A stretch of 64,000 bases of DNA from the NCBI RefSeq assembly GCF_003260975.1, contig NZ_CP030041.1, positions 434,001 through 498,000 on the forward strand, in the 5' to 3' direction. A model generated the notes under the pieces. The model saw nothing but the letters and a program-made list of their open reading frames with translations, was not told the DNA's origin and did no database searches. This DNA comes from Echinicola strongylocentroti. Its GTDB lineage: Bacteria > Bacteroidota > Bacteroidia > Cytophagales > Cyclobacteriaceae. Within the stretch, counting starts at the first letter, position 1. The number at the start of each line of letters is the position of its first letter. The translations under genes were made by a program, and so were the position numbers. Positions 8,238-16,573 of the stretch are shown here, piece after piece.

Positions 8238-10482
8238 CACATATCAAATCAAGATAAGCGGGCAGGTACAAGGCGTTGGGTTTCGCCCATTTGTTTACAA
8301 CCTCGCTCTTAAATATCAAATAAGAGGAACTGTCTCCAACAACGAAGACGGGGTTGCCGTATATTGCAATTCATCTAAAAAGAAAGTCGCTGATTTTTTA
8401 TCTGATATACTTAACCATAAACCTGAGACAGCTATCATTACAACCTATTCAATAATTGACCTTCCGTATATTGAATATAATTCTTTTGAAATACTCCCCT
8501 CGGAAATCAATAAAAAAATAAACATTCCCTTAACCCCGGATTTTGCCATTTGTAATAATTGCAAAACCGAACTGTCAGAGGCAGCAAATAGACGTTATCA
8601 TTATGCTTTTACCACCTGTGTGCATTGTGGACCACGTTATGCCATAACCAATAAATTTCCATTTGAAAGAGCCCATACCACTATGGATGATTTTATTATG
8701 TGCGATACATGTAAAATGGAATATAAAGCCCCTACAAACAAGCGCTTTCATTCGCAAACCAACTCTTGTAGCTCCTGTGGTATCCAATTACAATTAACAA
8801 CGAATTCAGCTGAAGTCATCACTAAAAATCAAATAGATTGTATTGATGACGTAGCCTCATTTATTATTAAAGGAAACATTATAGCTATTAAAAACACTTC
8901 TGGATATTTATTATGCTGTGACGCCACAAATCGCGATGCCGTTATTACCCTACGAAAAAGAAAAAAAAGGCCTCATAAACCATTCGCTGTTATTTATTCT
9001 TCTTTAGAGGCTGTTAAAAAGGACTTTAATCCCTCCATCCATGAAGAACGCATGCTGCAATCTGGCGTAGCGCCAATCGTCATTCTTCAAAACACCAAAA
9101 AAACTGCCATTGCTGTAAATGCCATCGCCCCAAACATAAACCAAACCGGGGTAATGTTGCCTTCTTCTGCACTGTTGGAACTAATAATGCAGAAAGTAGG
9201 GCGGCCAATAATAGCTACAAGTGGAAACCTTCATGGCTCCCCTATCCTATCTGAAGAAAAAGAAGCTCGTAAAAAACTGGAAAAAGTTGCTGATTACTTT
9301 TTGAACCATAATTTAAACATCCAATTTCCGCAAGATGATTCTGTGGTAAAATTTGCAGATAGCCACAAGCTCGTTTTAAGACGTGCCCGGGGATTAGCTC
9401 CTAATTATATAGAAGCTAAAGCAATTTCTAAAGAACCTGTTCTCGCTATGGGAGCACATCTAAAAAGCACATTTACATTTGTTCCTAATACCCAACTCTA
9501 CGTAAGTCAATATTTCGGAAACTTAGAAAATTTCGATGTATTAGAACGATACAAAACAGCTATTGATCAATATATAGAATTGTTCCAAACCAGCCCAAAA
9601 ACAATCCTAATAGACCGACACGCTCAATATGAAAGTTCTATTTTAGGGGAAGAATTGGCATCCAAAATAGGTGCCAAGATATATCCAATACAGCATCATA
9701 AAGCGCATTTTGCCAGTGTATTGGGAGAAAATCAGTTATTTACTTCAAATAAAAAAATACTGGGCGTAATATGGGATGGAGTAGGCTTAGGTGATGATAA
9801 CCAAGTATGGGGAGGCGAATTTTTCACCTATCATAATTCCAAAATCGAACGCTTGACGCATTTTGAATATTACGATTGGATAGCAAATGATAAAATGTCT
9901 ACAGAGCCTCGATTGGCTTTATTTAGCCTGTTGAACGACAAGAATTTAGTGAAGAATAAATTTTCTGAAACCGAATGGAGCATCTACACAAAAACAATTA
10001 CAAAGAATACGTTAATAACTTCATCAGTAGGAAGGCTATTTGACGCAGTCGCCTCTGCATTAGATATAGTAGATGTGAATACTTTTGAAGCAGAGGCTGC
10101 AATACAGCTTGAAAATTGCGCAAGCTCCTATGCTGGTAACCACTTCACCGATTTTTTGGATGGTTTCGATTATGATAAAATTCCTTCCCAATATATTATC
10201 GAAACAATAACTAAAACATATAGAAAGGGAGGAGCCAAAGAGCAATTAGCCTATAGTTTTATCTATACACTTGCCATGGCAATAATTAAAATCGCCCAAA
10301 AAAACCATATCGATACCATTGCTTGTAGTGGAGGTGTTTTTCAGAACTCACTATTGACTGAAATCCTGATCAAAGAAGCTGAAAAACAAACATTAATATT
10401 AAACCTGAATCGTGAATTATCTCCTAATGATGAGAATATTTCCTTTGGGCAATTTATGTACCATCAACATATAAAAAATTAG
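8218..10482 (+). CDS. hypF: Carbamoyltransferase HypF
   Basis: Makes the thiocarbamate on HypE that becomes the cyanide ligands of the NiFe centre, starting from carbamoyl phosphate. The domain order of the 754 residues is complete: N-terminal acylphosphatase (GQVQGVGFRPF at about 11-21), two zinc fingers with four CxxC pairs (about 108-190), a YrdC-like nucleotide-binding domain (about 205-390) and a Kae1-like carbamoyltransferase domain with HHKAH near residue 495 and CSGGVFQN near 705. The ATG lies inside the hypB 3' end (20-base overlap), pointing to translational coupling. Confidence 0.96.
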   Translation: MPKDSHNTYQIKISGQVQGVGFRPFVYNLALKYQIRGTVSNNEDGVAVYCNSSKKKVADFLSDILNHKPETAIITTYSIIDLPYIEYNSFEILPSEINKKINIPLTPDFAICNNCKTELSEAANRRYHYAFTTCVHCGPRYAITNKFPFERAHTTMDDFIMCDTCKMEYKAPTNKRFHSQTNSCSSCGIQLQLTTNSAEVITKNQIDCIDDVASFIIKGNIIAIKNTSGYLLCCDATNRDAVITLRKRKKRPHKPFAVIYSSLEAVKKDFNPSIHEERMLQSGVAPIVILQNTKKTAIAVNAIAPNINQTGVMLPSSALLELIMQKVGRPIIATSGNLHGSPILSEEKEARKKLEKVADYFLNHNLNIQFPQDDSVVKFADSHKLVLRRARGLAPNYIEAKAISKEPVLAMGAHLKSTFTFVPNTQLYVSQYFGNLENFDVLERYKTAIDQYIELFQTSPKTILIDRHAQYESSILGEELASKIGAKIYPIQHHKAHFASVLGENQLFTSNKKILGVIWDGVGLGDDNQVWGGEFFTYHNSKIERLTHFEYYDWIANDKMSTEPRLALFSLLNDKNLVKNKFSETEWSIYTKTITKNTLITSSVGRLFDAVASALDIVDVNTFEAEAAIQLENCASSYAGNHFTDFLDGFDYDKIPSQYIIETITKTYRKGGAKEQLAYSFIYTLAMAIIKIAQKNHIDTIACSGGVFQNSLLTEILIKEAEKQTLILNLNRELSPNDENISFGQFMYHQHIKN

Positions 10483-10486
10483 AATC

Positions 10487-10768
10487 ATGTGCTTAGCAAT
10501 TCCCGGAAAAATAAAAAGTATCGATCTACAATACAACAATAGTGTCAGAATGGCAAAAGTTGTATTTGGCGGTATTACCAAAGAGGTCAGCTTGGAAATG
10601 TTGCCTGACGCTGATATTGGAGATTATGTTTTAGTTCACGTTGGTGTAGCGATAAGCAAGGTAGATGAAGAAGAGGCATACAAAACGTTTAAATATTTAG
10701 AAGAAATAGGAGAATTAGGAGAACTTGAAGATGTAGAAGATTATCTTCCTAAAAAAGAAGGCTTATGA
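10487..10768 (+). CDS. hypC: Hydrogenase assembly chaperone HypC
   Basis: Small OB-fold chaperone that shuttles the Fe(CN)2CO unit from HypD to the large subunit. It begins MCLAIPGK; Cys2 is the essential residue that holds iron and contacts the large-subunit cysteine. The 93-residue length is normal, with an acidic C-terminal tail rich in Glu and Leu. It starts four bases after hypF and overlaps hypD by four bases (ATGA). Confidence 0.95.
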   Translation: MCLAIPGKIKSIDLQYNNSVRMAKVVFGGITKEVSLEMLPDADIGDYVLVHVGVAISKVDEEEAYKTFKYLEEIGELGELEDVEDYLPKKEGL

Positions 10769-11859
10769 AGCATATGAACGAATACAGAGATCCTGAATTG
10801 GCAAAGCTTTATCTCGAAAAAATAGCTAAAACGGTTACACAGCCTTGGTCTATTATGGAAGTTTGTGGTGGCCAAACGCATAGTCTTGTAAAGAATGGGA
10901 TTATAGACATGCTGCCTAAGGACATCACGATGATCCATGGCCCAGGCTGTCCAGTGTGTGTCACCTCTCTAAGCTTAATCGATAAGGCCATACATCTCGC
11001 CGTCAATGAAAATGTGATTTTATGCTCCTTTGGGGACATGCTCCGTGTTCCCGGGTCGAAAATAAGCTTGTTGGAAGCCAAGGCTAAAGGTGCAGCTATT
11101 CGCATTTTATATTCCCCATTAGAGGCTGTAAAAATTGCCGGAGATAACCCAGATAGAGAAGTCGTATTTTTCGCTGTAGGCTTCGAAACTACCGCACCAG
11201 CAAATGCCTTGTCAGTAATTCACGCACATAGAAAAGGACTATCCAATTATTCTATTTTGGCTTCACATGTATTGGTGCCACCGGCAATGGAAGCAGTGAT
11301 TAACGATAAAGAGAGTAAGATTGATGGTTTTTTGGCGGCTGGGCACGTTTGCACGATCATGGGTAATGCAGAATACTACCCGTTGTCCTCTCAGTATAAA
11401 GTCCCTATAGTGGTGACAGGTTTTGAGCCAATAGACATACTTCAAGGAATACTCATGGTTGTTCGGCAATTGGAACAGAAAAAATATGTGGTTGAGAACC
11501 AATATGCCCGTATTGTACGTGAAGAAGGGAATACAGCTGCACAAAAAGTAATTTTTGAGGTTTTTGAAATCAAAGACCAAACGTGGCGAGGCATAGGCAC
11601 CATTCCTAAAAGCGGTTATGCCGTTAAAGAAAAATATGCTTCTTATGATGCCAATAAAAAATTCAGCATTACAATTGACGAAGCACCGGAGCATCCAGAA
11701 TGCATATCAGGAGAGATCATGAAAGGCATAAAGAAGCCATTTGAGTGTCCGCAATTTGGCAAAAAATGCAAACCCTCTTTTCCCCTTGGTGCTCCAATGG
11801 TAAGTAGTGAAGGTGCTTGTGCTGCATATTTTCATTTTTCCGGTTCGGTTGAAGTCTAA
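10765..11859 (+). CDS. hypD: Hydrogenase Fe-ligand assembly protein HypD
   Basis: Iron-sulfur protein that carries the iron while HypE donates cyanide. Visible signatures are MEVCGGQTHS near residue 33 and HGPGCPVCV near 60, which hold the redox cysteines, and FFAVGFETTAPANA near 133. The C-terminal part carries the [4Fe-4S] cysteines (PEHPECISG, FECPQFGKKC and EGACAAYFHF). The length of 364 residues is usual. The start overlaps the hypC stop. Confidence 0.96.
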   Translation: MKHMNEYRDPELAKLYLEKIAKTVTQPWSIMEVCGGQTHSLVKNGIIDMLPKDITMIHGPGCPVCVTSLSLIDKAIHLAVNENVILCSFGDMLRVPGSKISLLEAKAKGAAIRILYSPLEAVKIAGDNPDREVVFFAVGFETTAPANALSVIHAHRKGLSNYSILASHVLVPPAMEAVINDKESKIDGFLAAGHVCTIMGNAEYYPLSSQYKVPIVVTGFEPIDILQGILMVVRQLEQKKYVVENQYARIVREEGNTAAQKVIFEVFEIKDQTWRGIGTIPKSGYAVKEKYASYDANKKFSITIDEAPEHPECISGEIMKGIKKPFECPQFGKKCKPSFPLGAPMVSSEGACAAYFHFSGSVEV

Positions 11860-11879
11860 TCTGTTTTAAATCATTAGAA

Positions 11880-12941
11880 ATGCCTGATTCAAATAAATTA
11901 CGAATGCAATTAACCTGCCCAATGCCAAAATTGGACTTTGATATCATAACGCTTGGACATGGCAGTGGAGGTGTGTTAACCAATAAATTACTTGATAGTG
12001 GTGTTTTTGATCTGCTGACCAATGATATACTTGAAGAAAGACATGATGGTGCGATAATAAATATGAATGAAAAAATAGCTTTCTCCACGGATAGCTTTTT
12101 GGTTTCTCCTATTTTTTTTCCTGGCGGTAACATTGGGGAGTTGGCGGTAAATGGCACCGTAAATGACCTAGCGATGTGCGGTGCAGTTCCCAAATATTTA
12201 TCCTTGAGCTTTATCCTTGAAGAGGGATTAAAAATGACTGAATTTTGGGAGGTTTTGGTCGCTATTAAATTCGCATGTGAAAATGCCAATGTAAAAGTGG
12301 TCACAGGCGACACTAAAGTAGTGGAAAAAGGAAAAGGGGATAAAATATTCATCAATACCTCTGGGATCGGCAATGTGCATCCTAAGGCCAATATTGGCAA
12401 AACCCGAATACAAATAGGCGATAAAATAATAGTGAGCGGAAATATTGCAACACATGGTATGGCTATTATGTCTATCCGAGAAGGATTAGAGTTTGAGTCC
12501 ACTATCCAAAGTGATACCACCAACCTAAACCACACCATTATAAATTTAATAGAACAATTTGGCAACGATATTCACCTATTAACAGATCCGACAAGAGGAG
12601 GTATTGCAACGGTATTAAAGGAAATTGCTTTGACTTCGGATTTTGGAGTTGATATTTTCCAAAGAGACCTACCTATGGATGATCAAGTAGCAAGTGCCTG
12701 CGAATTACTGGGAATAGACCCGCTGTATGTGGCCAATGAAGGGCTATTTTTAAGCTTTGTAGATGCCTCGATAGCTAATTCATTTTTAGAAGTACTACAA
12801 AATGATAAGAATGGCAAGAATGCAAAAATCATTGGCTCGGTGGTAGATACGCACCCTAACCAGGTTATTTTAGAAAGCTCTATCGGCGGCAAACGTGTGG
12901 TGAGTATGCTGCCCGGAGAACAACTACCTAGAATTTGTTGA
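11880..12941 (+). CDS. hypE: Carbamoyl dehydratase HypE
   Basis: PurM-like ATPase that dehydrates a carbamoyl group on its C-terminal cysteine to thiocyanate, the CN source for the active site. The protein ends LPRIC, the conserved PRxC tail with the catalytic Cys as the last residue. GHGSGG near residue 27 is the ATP-binding start, and LLTDPTRGG near 225 is a conserved PurM-family motif. There are 353 residues from the ATG used; about 16 residues precede the usual family start, so an internal start is possible. It lies 20 bases after hypD and three bases before the NHL gene. Confidence 0.95.
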   Translation: MPDSNKLRMQLTCPMPKLDFDIITLGHGSGGVLTNKLLDSGVFDLLTNDILEERHDGAIINMNEKIAFSTDSFLVSPIFFPGGNIGELAVNGTVNDLAMCGAVPKYLSLSFILEEGLKMTEFWEVLVAIKFACENANVKVVTGDTKVVEKGKGDKIFINTSGIGNVHPKANIGKTRIQIGDKIIVSGNIATHGMAIMSIREGLEFESTIQSDTTNLNHTIINLIEQFGNDIHLLTDPTRGGIATVLKEIALTSDFGVDIFQRDLPMDDQVASACELLGIDPLYVANEGLFLSFVDASIANSFLEVLQNDKNGKNAKIIGSVVDTHPNQVILESSIGGKRVVSMLPGEQLPRIC

Positions 12942-12944
12942 TAT

Positions 12945-14042
12945 ATGGATTATTCTACTTTAGGCGATAACATTGCTAATGCCTATGTTTTCAGAGGGGC
13001 TAAGCAAAAGTCATTTTTAGCTCCAAGAGGGGTTTTCGTTGCCAACAATAAGCTATTTGTGGCTGATACTGGCCAAAACCGTGTTTTCATTTGGAATAGC
13101 ATTCCTTCATCAGAATTTCAAGAACCCGATGTTATTTTAGGGCAACTATCTATTGAAGATGCTGGCAGAAACGCTAATTCTAAAGTCACTTCTAAAACAT
13201 TGCATTACCCTTCTGGAGTATGGAGCAATGGCGAGAAATTGGTAGTTGCAGATGCTTGGAATCACCGGGTGTTGATATGGCATACCATGCCAACAAAAAA
13301 TGCACAGCCTGCCGACACTGTTTTAGGCCAACCAGATTTTGAGAGTAATCATCCAAATGTAGAAGGTCAAGCAGCAGATCCTAAAGCCAATACACTAAAT
13401 TGGCCTTATGGTGTTTTTTCAGACGGAAAGAGCCTTTGGGTTGCTGATACTGGAAATAGGCGTGTTTTGTTTTTTAATGAAATCCCGCATAAAAATTTTG
13501 CGCAAGCTGATAAAGTAATTGGCAAACCAACTTTCACTACTAGGGATTACGAAAGTGGAAACGACCCGGTTTGGCCATATTCTGTTAAAGTGAATAGAAA
13601 GGGAAATCTAGCCATTGCCGATACCCAGCTCTATCGAACTTTGATCTGGAACGATAAAAACGATGCTTACAAGCAACCAGCAGATGCCATCATAGGACAG
13701 CGTGACTTTGATAGTGCGGGTCAAAATCAATTTAGACTTACACCTGAAGCCAACACGTTAAATTGGACGTATGATGCTTGTTTTTACAAAGAAGGGATTT
13801 TAGTATGCGATACAGGCAACAGTAGAATATTGGCATTTGATACTATCCCTAAAGAAAACGACATGAGAGCAAACGCCCTCATCGGCAGACCGGATTTCAA
13901 TACTAGCAGCGAATACAAAGACAATCTCCTTGGCACCAACGCTGCTATTTATTGGCCCTTTTCCATCACTACACATGGTGACAAACTATTTATTGCAGAC
14001 ACGGGAAACCATCGGTTAGTGATAGGTGATTTAAAAACTTAA
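12945..14042 (+). CDS. NHL-repeat beta-propeller protein of the hydrogenase locus
   Basis: A 365-residue protein without signal peptide. It contains six NHL units with the core FVADTGxNRVxIW (for example near residues 37, 101, 166, 227, 285 and 340), separated by linkers with a repeated ILGQxxF pattern, so a six-bladed propeller is expected. It is the last gene of the TPR-hyp operon, three bases after hypE. NHL proteins recur, to my knowledge, next to group 2a hydrogenase genes, but their function is unknown. Absence of a secretion signal puts it in the cytosol with the enzyme. Its 3' end overlaps the convergent permease gene by 12 bases. Confidence 0.85.
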   Translation: MDYSTLGDNIANAYVFRGAKQKSFLAPRGVFVANNKLFVADTGQNRVFIWNSIPSSEFQEPDVILGQLSIEDAGRNANSKVTSKTLHYPSGVWSNGEKLVVADAWNHRVLIWHTMPTKNAQPADTVLGQPDFESNHPNVEGQAADPKANTLNWPYGVFSDGKSLWVADTGNRRVLFFNEIPHKNFAQADKVIGKPTFTTRDYESGNDPVWPYSVKVNRKGNLAIADTQLYRTLIWNDKNDAYKQPADAIIGQRDFDSAGQNQFRLTPEANTLNWTYDACFYKEGILVCDTGNSRILAFDTIPKENDMRANALIGRPDFNTSSEYKDNLLGTNAAIYWPFSITTHGDKLFIADTGNHRLVIGDLKT

Positions 14043-14726
14043 ATACAACCAATAAATCCCCACAACAACCGCAAATCCCCCACCCAGAAAGCGAACTCCT
14101 GTAAAAAAATGCTCATTGTATTGGTGTTTGGTATGAGTCACAATTTTGCCTAAAATCAATGCATATACTGACATCGCTAAAACAGTACCGATTGCAAAAC
14201 CAATAATATATTGTCCCCCTTCAAAATTGCTTTCAAAACCTAATACAGGCAACAATAATATAAAGTGAGCAACGCCAGCCAAGCCATGTAAAAGACCTAT
14301 GCCTAGAGAAGAAAAATAATTTTGTCTTACAGTTTTGTCGCTTACCTGCTCCTCCTCTCCTACTTCACGTTTATAAAGGTGTACATGTGTATCAGCATTA
14401 TGCTCTCTACGCAAGAGCAGGAGGCCATTTTTCTTGTTAAAAATACGGAACAATGCCCAGAGACCTACTCCAATTAAAACAAAGGCAACCAATTGCTCGC
14501 TATATGCTGAAATAGCTTCTATAGGAATCACATCTTTAAATAAGAGGAAAAGAACGCCGATGAAAAGCATCCCCATCAAATGCCCAAATCCCCAAAACAG
14601 TCCTATTTTCCATTTCTTCTTTTTGGTTTCTACAACCAAAGGTGTCACGGCTGCCAAATGGTCTGGGCCAGAAATAACATGAAGTACTGACGCTATAGTA
14701 CCAGCAATTAGAGGGCTGATTATCAT
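14031..14726 (-). CDS. Probable nickel permease (UreH/NicO-like membrane protein)
   Basis: A 231-residue inner-membrane protein with about six hydrophobic segments. The first helix has His16 followed by GPDHLAAVTP (Asp22, His23), the HxxxxxDH signature of UreH and related nickel permeases. A second His pair lies in LLHGLAGVAHF, and the central loop is His-rich (REHNADTHVHLYKRE). It is convergent with the NHL gene and overlaps its end by 12 bases. Nickel import for HypA/HypB and the hydrogenase is the natural reading of the context. The wider TauE/NicO superfamily also exports sulfite or other solutes, so the substrate is inferred. Confidence 0.75.
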   Translation of the reverse strand: MIISPLIAGTIASVLHVISGPDHLAAVTPLVVETKKKKWKIGLFWGFGHLMGMLFIGVLFLLFKDVIPIEAISAYSEQLVAFVLIGVGLWALFRIFNKKNGLLLLRREHNADTHVHLYKREVGEEEQVSDKTVRQNYFSSLGIGLLHGLAGVAHFILLLPVLGFESNFEGGQYIIGFAIGTVLAMSVYALILGKIVTHTKHQYNEHFFTGVRFLGGGFAVVVGIYWLYLSF

Positions 14727-14811
14727 ATTTCTTTCAAAAATTTATTTTTAATGATCAGCACCGTCCAGTCTGATATCAAAAAAAGTAGTTAACTAACTAG
14801 TATTTAAATTC

Positions 14812-14963
14812 GGATAATTTGATTATTCGCTTTCTCACCAGTGGATTTTATTTCTCACGTAACGCGCAGAACACCCAGAATAAAATAAGGCTTTTCTCGG
14901 ATTTCCTTGGTTTCTATGAGCACCTATTTACTATCCCTGTGATTACTGGTGTCATCGCGGATA
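14812..14963. repeat. Dispersed intergenic repeat, family R2, copy 1 (about 150 bp)
   Basis: Closely similar along its whole length to 44453-44606: shared blocks include TTTCTCACG, AATAAGGCTTTTCT, TGAGCACCTATTTA and CCCTGTGATTACTGGT. No reading frame is kept between copies. It lies in the 419-base gap between the nickel permease and the next gene; nothing else was recognised in that gap. Confidence 0.8.
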
Positions 14964-15145
14964 TACCTATCGGCTAATATACTAAATTCCATAATATGAG
15001 TACAGGCAAATAAATTTTACTGGCCTAATAAACAAAATAAACGAGCACCTTACGTAAATATTCTAAACCGGAGAACCATTCTATGGGATTTAATATTCTG
15101 TGGAAAAGTATAGGTGATTTATGAATTTGTACACTTAACATCCAA

Positions 15146-15790
15146 TCAAACGGCTTTTCGTTGCAGCCAGTTTAAGATCGCATTATAATTTTCCTGTTTT
15201 GGATTCATCAGCAGCTGATCGATTTTTTTGAGACTGCCTCCCGTCATGATATTTTCATACATCGGAATACGGATGATCTTATAGCCGTGTAGCCTACTCA
15301 ACAGGTCGTACTGGGCATCGTTATAAGCATTTAGCTTCCACCCTGCTGCGCCATTCCCTGTAAGATCTCCCGGATCCATGGACTCTCCAAAGCATTTCGC
15401 AGCGATGGGTGGACCATTCCAAATTCTGTCGTGCAGCCCAGCCTTATGACATTCCCGTTCAAAAGTCCTGCACAACCGTTTATAACTGTCCAGCCAAGAA
15501 AATGTAAACACTTCATAAACCGCTGTCTTTAAAGTAGCCATTCTATAGCGGTTAAAATGTACAGCATCATCATAGAGAAACAAAAATCGATCTATTCTGA
15601 AATCAAAGCGTAAACGGTCCAGCAAAATGGGCTCACCTATTCCTCCAAGGCTCTCAAAAAGGGCCATTTGTAAAGAACGTGCTTTTTCATCCAGTAATTT
15701 CCCATTGACCTCCAACCGAAAGTCCTCTTCCAGTTCCACTTGGTTTTCCAACAATACGTTAATGAGATTTTGAACCTTTAATTGATGCAA
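15146..15790 (-). CDS. Hypothetical protein, 214 residues
   Basis: Not recognised. A soluble, mixed-charge protein with no signal peptide. The only in-frame start that gives the full length is a TTG at 15790; the first internal ATG would remove about 40 residues. Noticeable segments are FFRID-like RFDFRIDRFLFLYDD near residue 62, an aromatic-rich middle and a Cys-containing stretch (RLCRTFERECHKAG). The central part FTFSWLDSYKRLCRTFE followed by a GNGAAGWKLNAYNDAQYDL segment might be a nuclease-like or ligand-binding fold, but no family could be named. It stands alone between two intergenic regions. Confidence 0.6.
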   Translation of the reverse strand: MHQLKVQNLINVLLENQVELEEDFRLEVNGKLLDEKARSLQMALFESLGGIGEPILLDRLRFDFRIDRFLFLYDDAVHFNRYRMATLKTAVYEVFTFSWLDSYKRLCRTFERECHKAGLHDRIWNGPPIAAKCFGESMDPGDLTGNGAAGWKLNAYNDAQYDLLSRLHGYKIIRIPMYENIMTGGSLKKIDQLLMNPKQENYNAILNWLQRKAV

Positions 15791-15828
15791 TGTAAGAAGT
15801 GATTTTTGCGAATGATGAACATATCAGT

Positions 15829-15975
15829 TTATTCCTTGTCATTGGTGATTCGCTCTTTTAGGTTGCCCTTAGAGCCTGGAAAGGTCGTCTTTGACGATAT
15901 ATCCAAACCAATCAAAATCATGATGATCAAGAAAATGATGCTAACAATAAGAAATATTTTTTTCTTTTTTTTCAT
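15829..15975 (-). CDS. Small membrane-anchored peptide, 48 residues
   Basis: Read by hand on the minus strand: ATG at 15973-15975 and TAA at 15829-15831. It starts with a run of Lys, then one 19-residue hydrophobic helix (IFLIVSIIFLIIMILIG), then a short polar tail containing TTFPGSKGNLKERI. The clean Lys-TM-tail layout argues for a real inner-membrane peptide rather than chance. The tail motif seems familiar from small Bacteroidota proteins, but I cannot name a family. The opposite-strand frame over the same bases is Lys/Phe-rich noise. Confidence 0.55.
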   Translation of the reverse strand: MKKKKKIFLIVSIIFLIIMILIGLDISSKTTFPGSKGNLKERITNDKE

Positions 15976-16149
15976 ATTGAAATCTTTTCGGCTATTTTTC
16001 CAATATAAATTCCGCCAAAATTACTTTAAACTTTACGTTTAAAAAAACATAAATTGCCTCTTGCTACATTTGATGGTGACAATCTATGACAAATTAAGCT
16101 TAAAGCAACTTTGAAAACCAATAACTCATAATCTATTATTCAACTACTC

Positions 16150-16482
16150 ATGTACGATCTAATCAATAAGGACGTCATTTTCCAGTTTTTAGGGGATGAT
16201 CCTGAGCTCATCCGTCCTATGCTCGAAATGGTCCTCAACAACAGCCTTCCCGAGCTCGATCAATTGGATGCGCTTTACCAAAAGTGCGATTATGAGGAAG
16301 TCAGGATAAAAGTGCACAAAGCAAAATCCGCCATAGGATACGTGGGTGCCACCTCCACCAGAAAACTCCTTCAAGAAATCGAAAAAGATGTACCCAATGT
16401 CTATCCGAAAAATATCCACTCCCTAAAACAAGATATCGAAATCATTAAAAAGGAAATCACCCATTTTTTAGCAGAAATTTAG
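16150..16482 (+). CDS. Hpt-domain phosphotransfer protein
   Basis: A 110-residue all-helical protein consisting of a single histidine phosphotransfer domain. His56 sits in VHKAKSAIGYVGA, matching the HxxKxxxxxxG pattern of Hpt proteins, in which the His relays phosphate between hybrid histidine kinases and response regulators. No kinase or receiver gene is adjacent, so the partners must be encoded elsewhere. It is transcribed toward the S9 peptidase gene 91 bases away. Confidence 0.8.
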   Translation: MYDLINKDVIFQFLGDDPELIRPMLEMVLNNSLPELDQLDALYQKCDYEEVRIKVHKAKSAIGYVGATSTRKLLQEIEKDVPNVYPKNIHSLKQDIEIIKKEITHFLAEI

Positions 16483-16573
16483 TTTTAATTTATTCAACAT
16501 CTTTCACAACCATTTAAACTTTTTGACTTGCAGGATTTGGACTTCTTGATCATATTGGAAAAAAATCCCGAAT

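Noticed and set aside
15806..16042. 78-codon forward open frame rich in Met, Lys and Phe
   Set aside because: It is the complement of the 48-residue membrane peptide gene on the minus strand, which is more protein-like.
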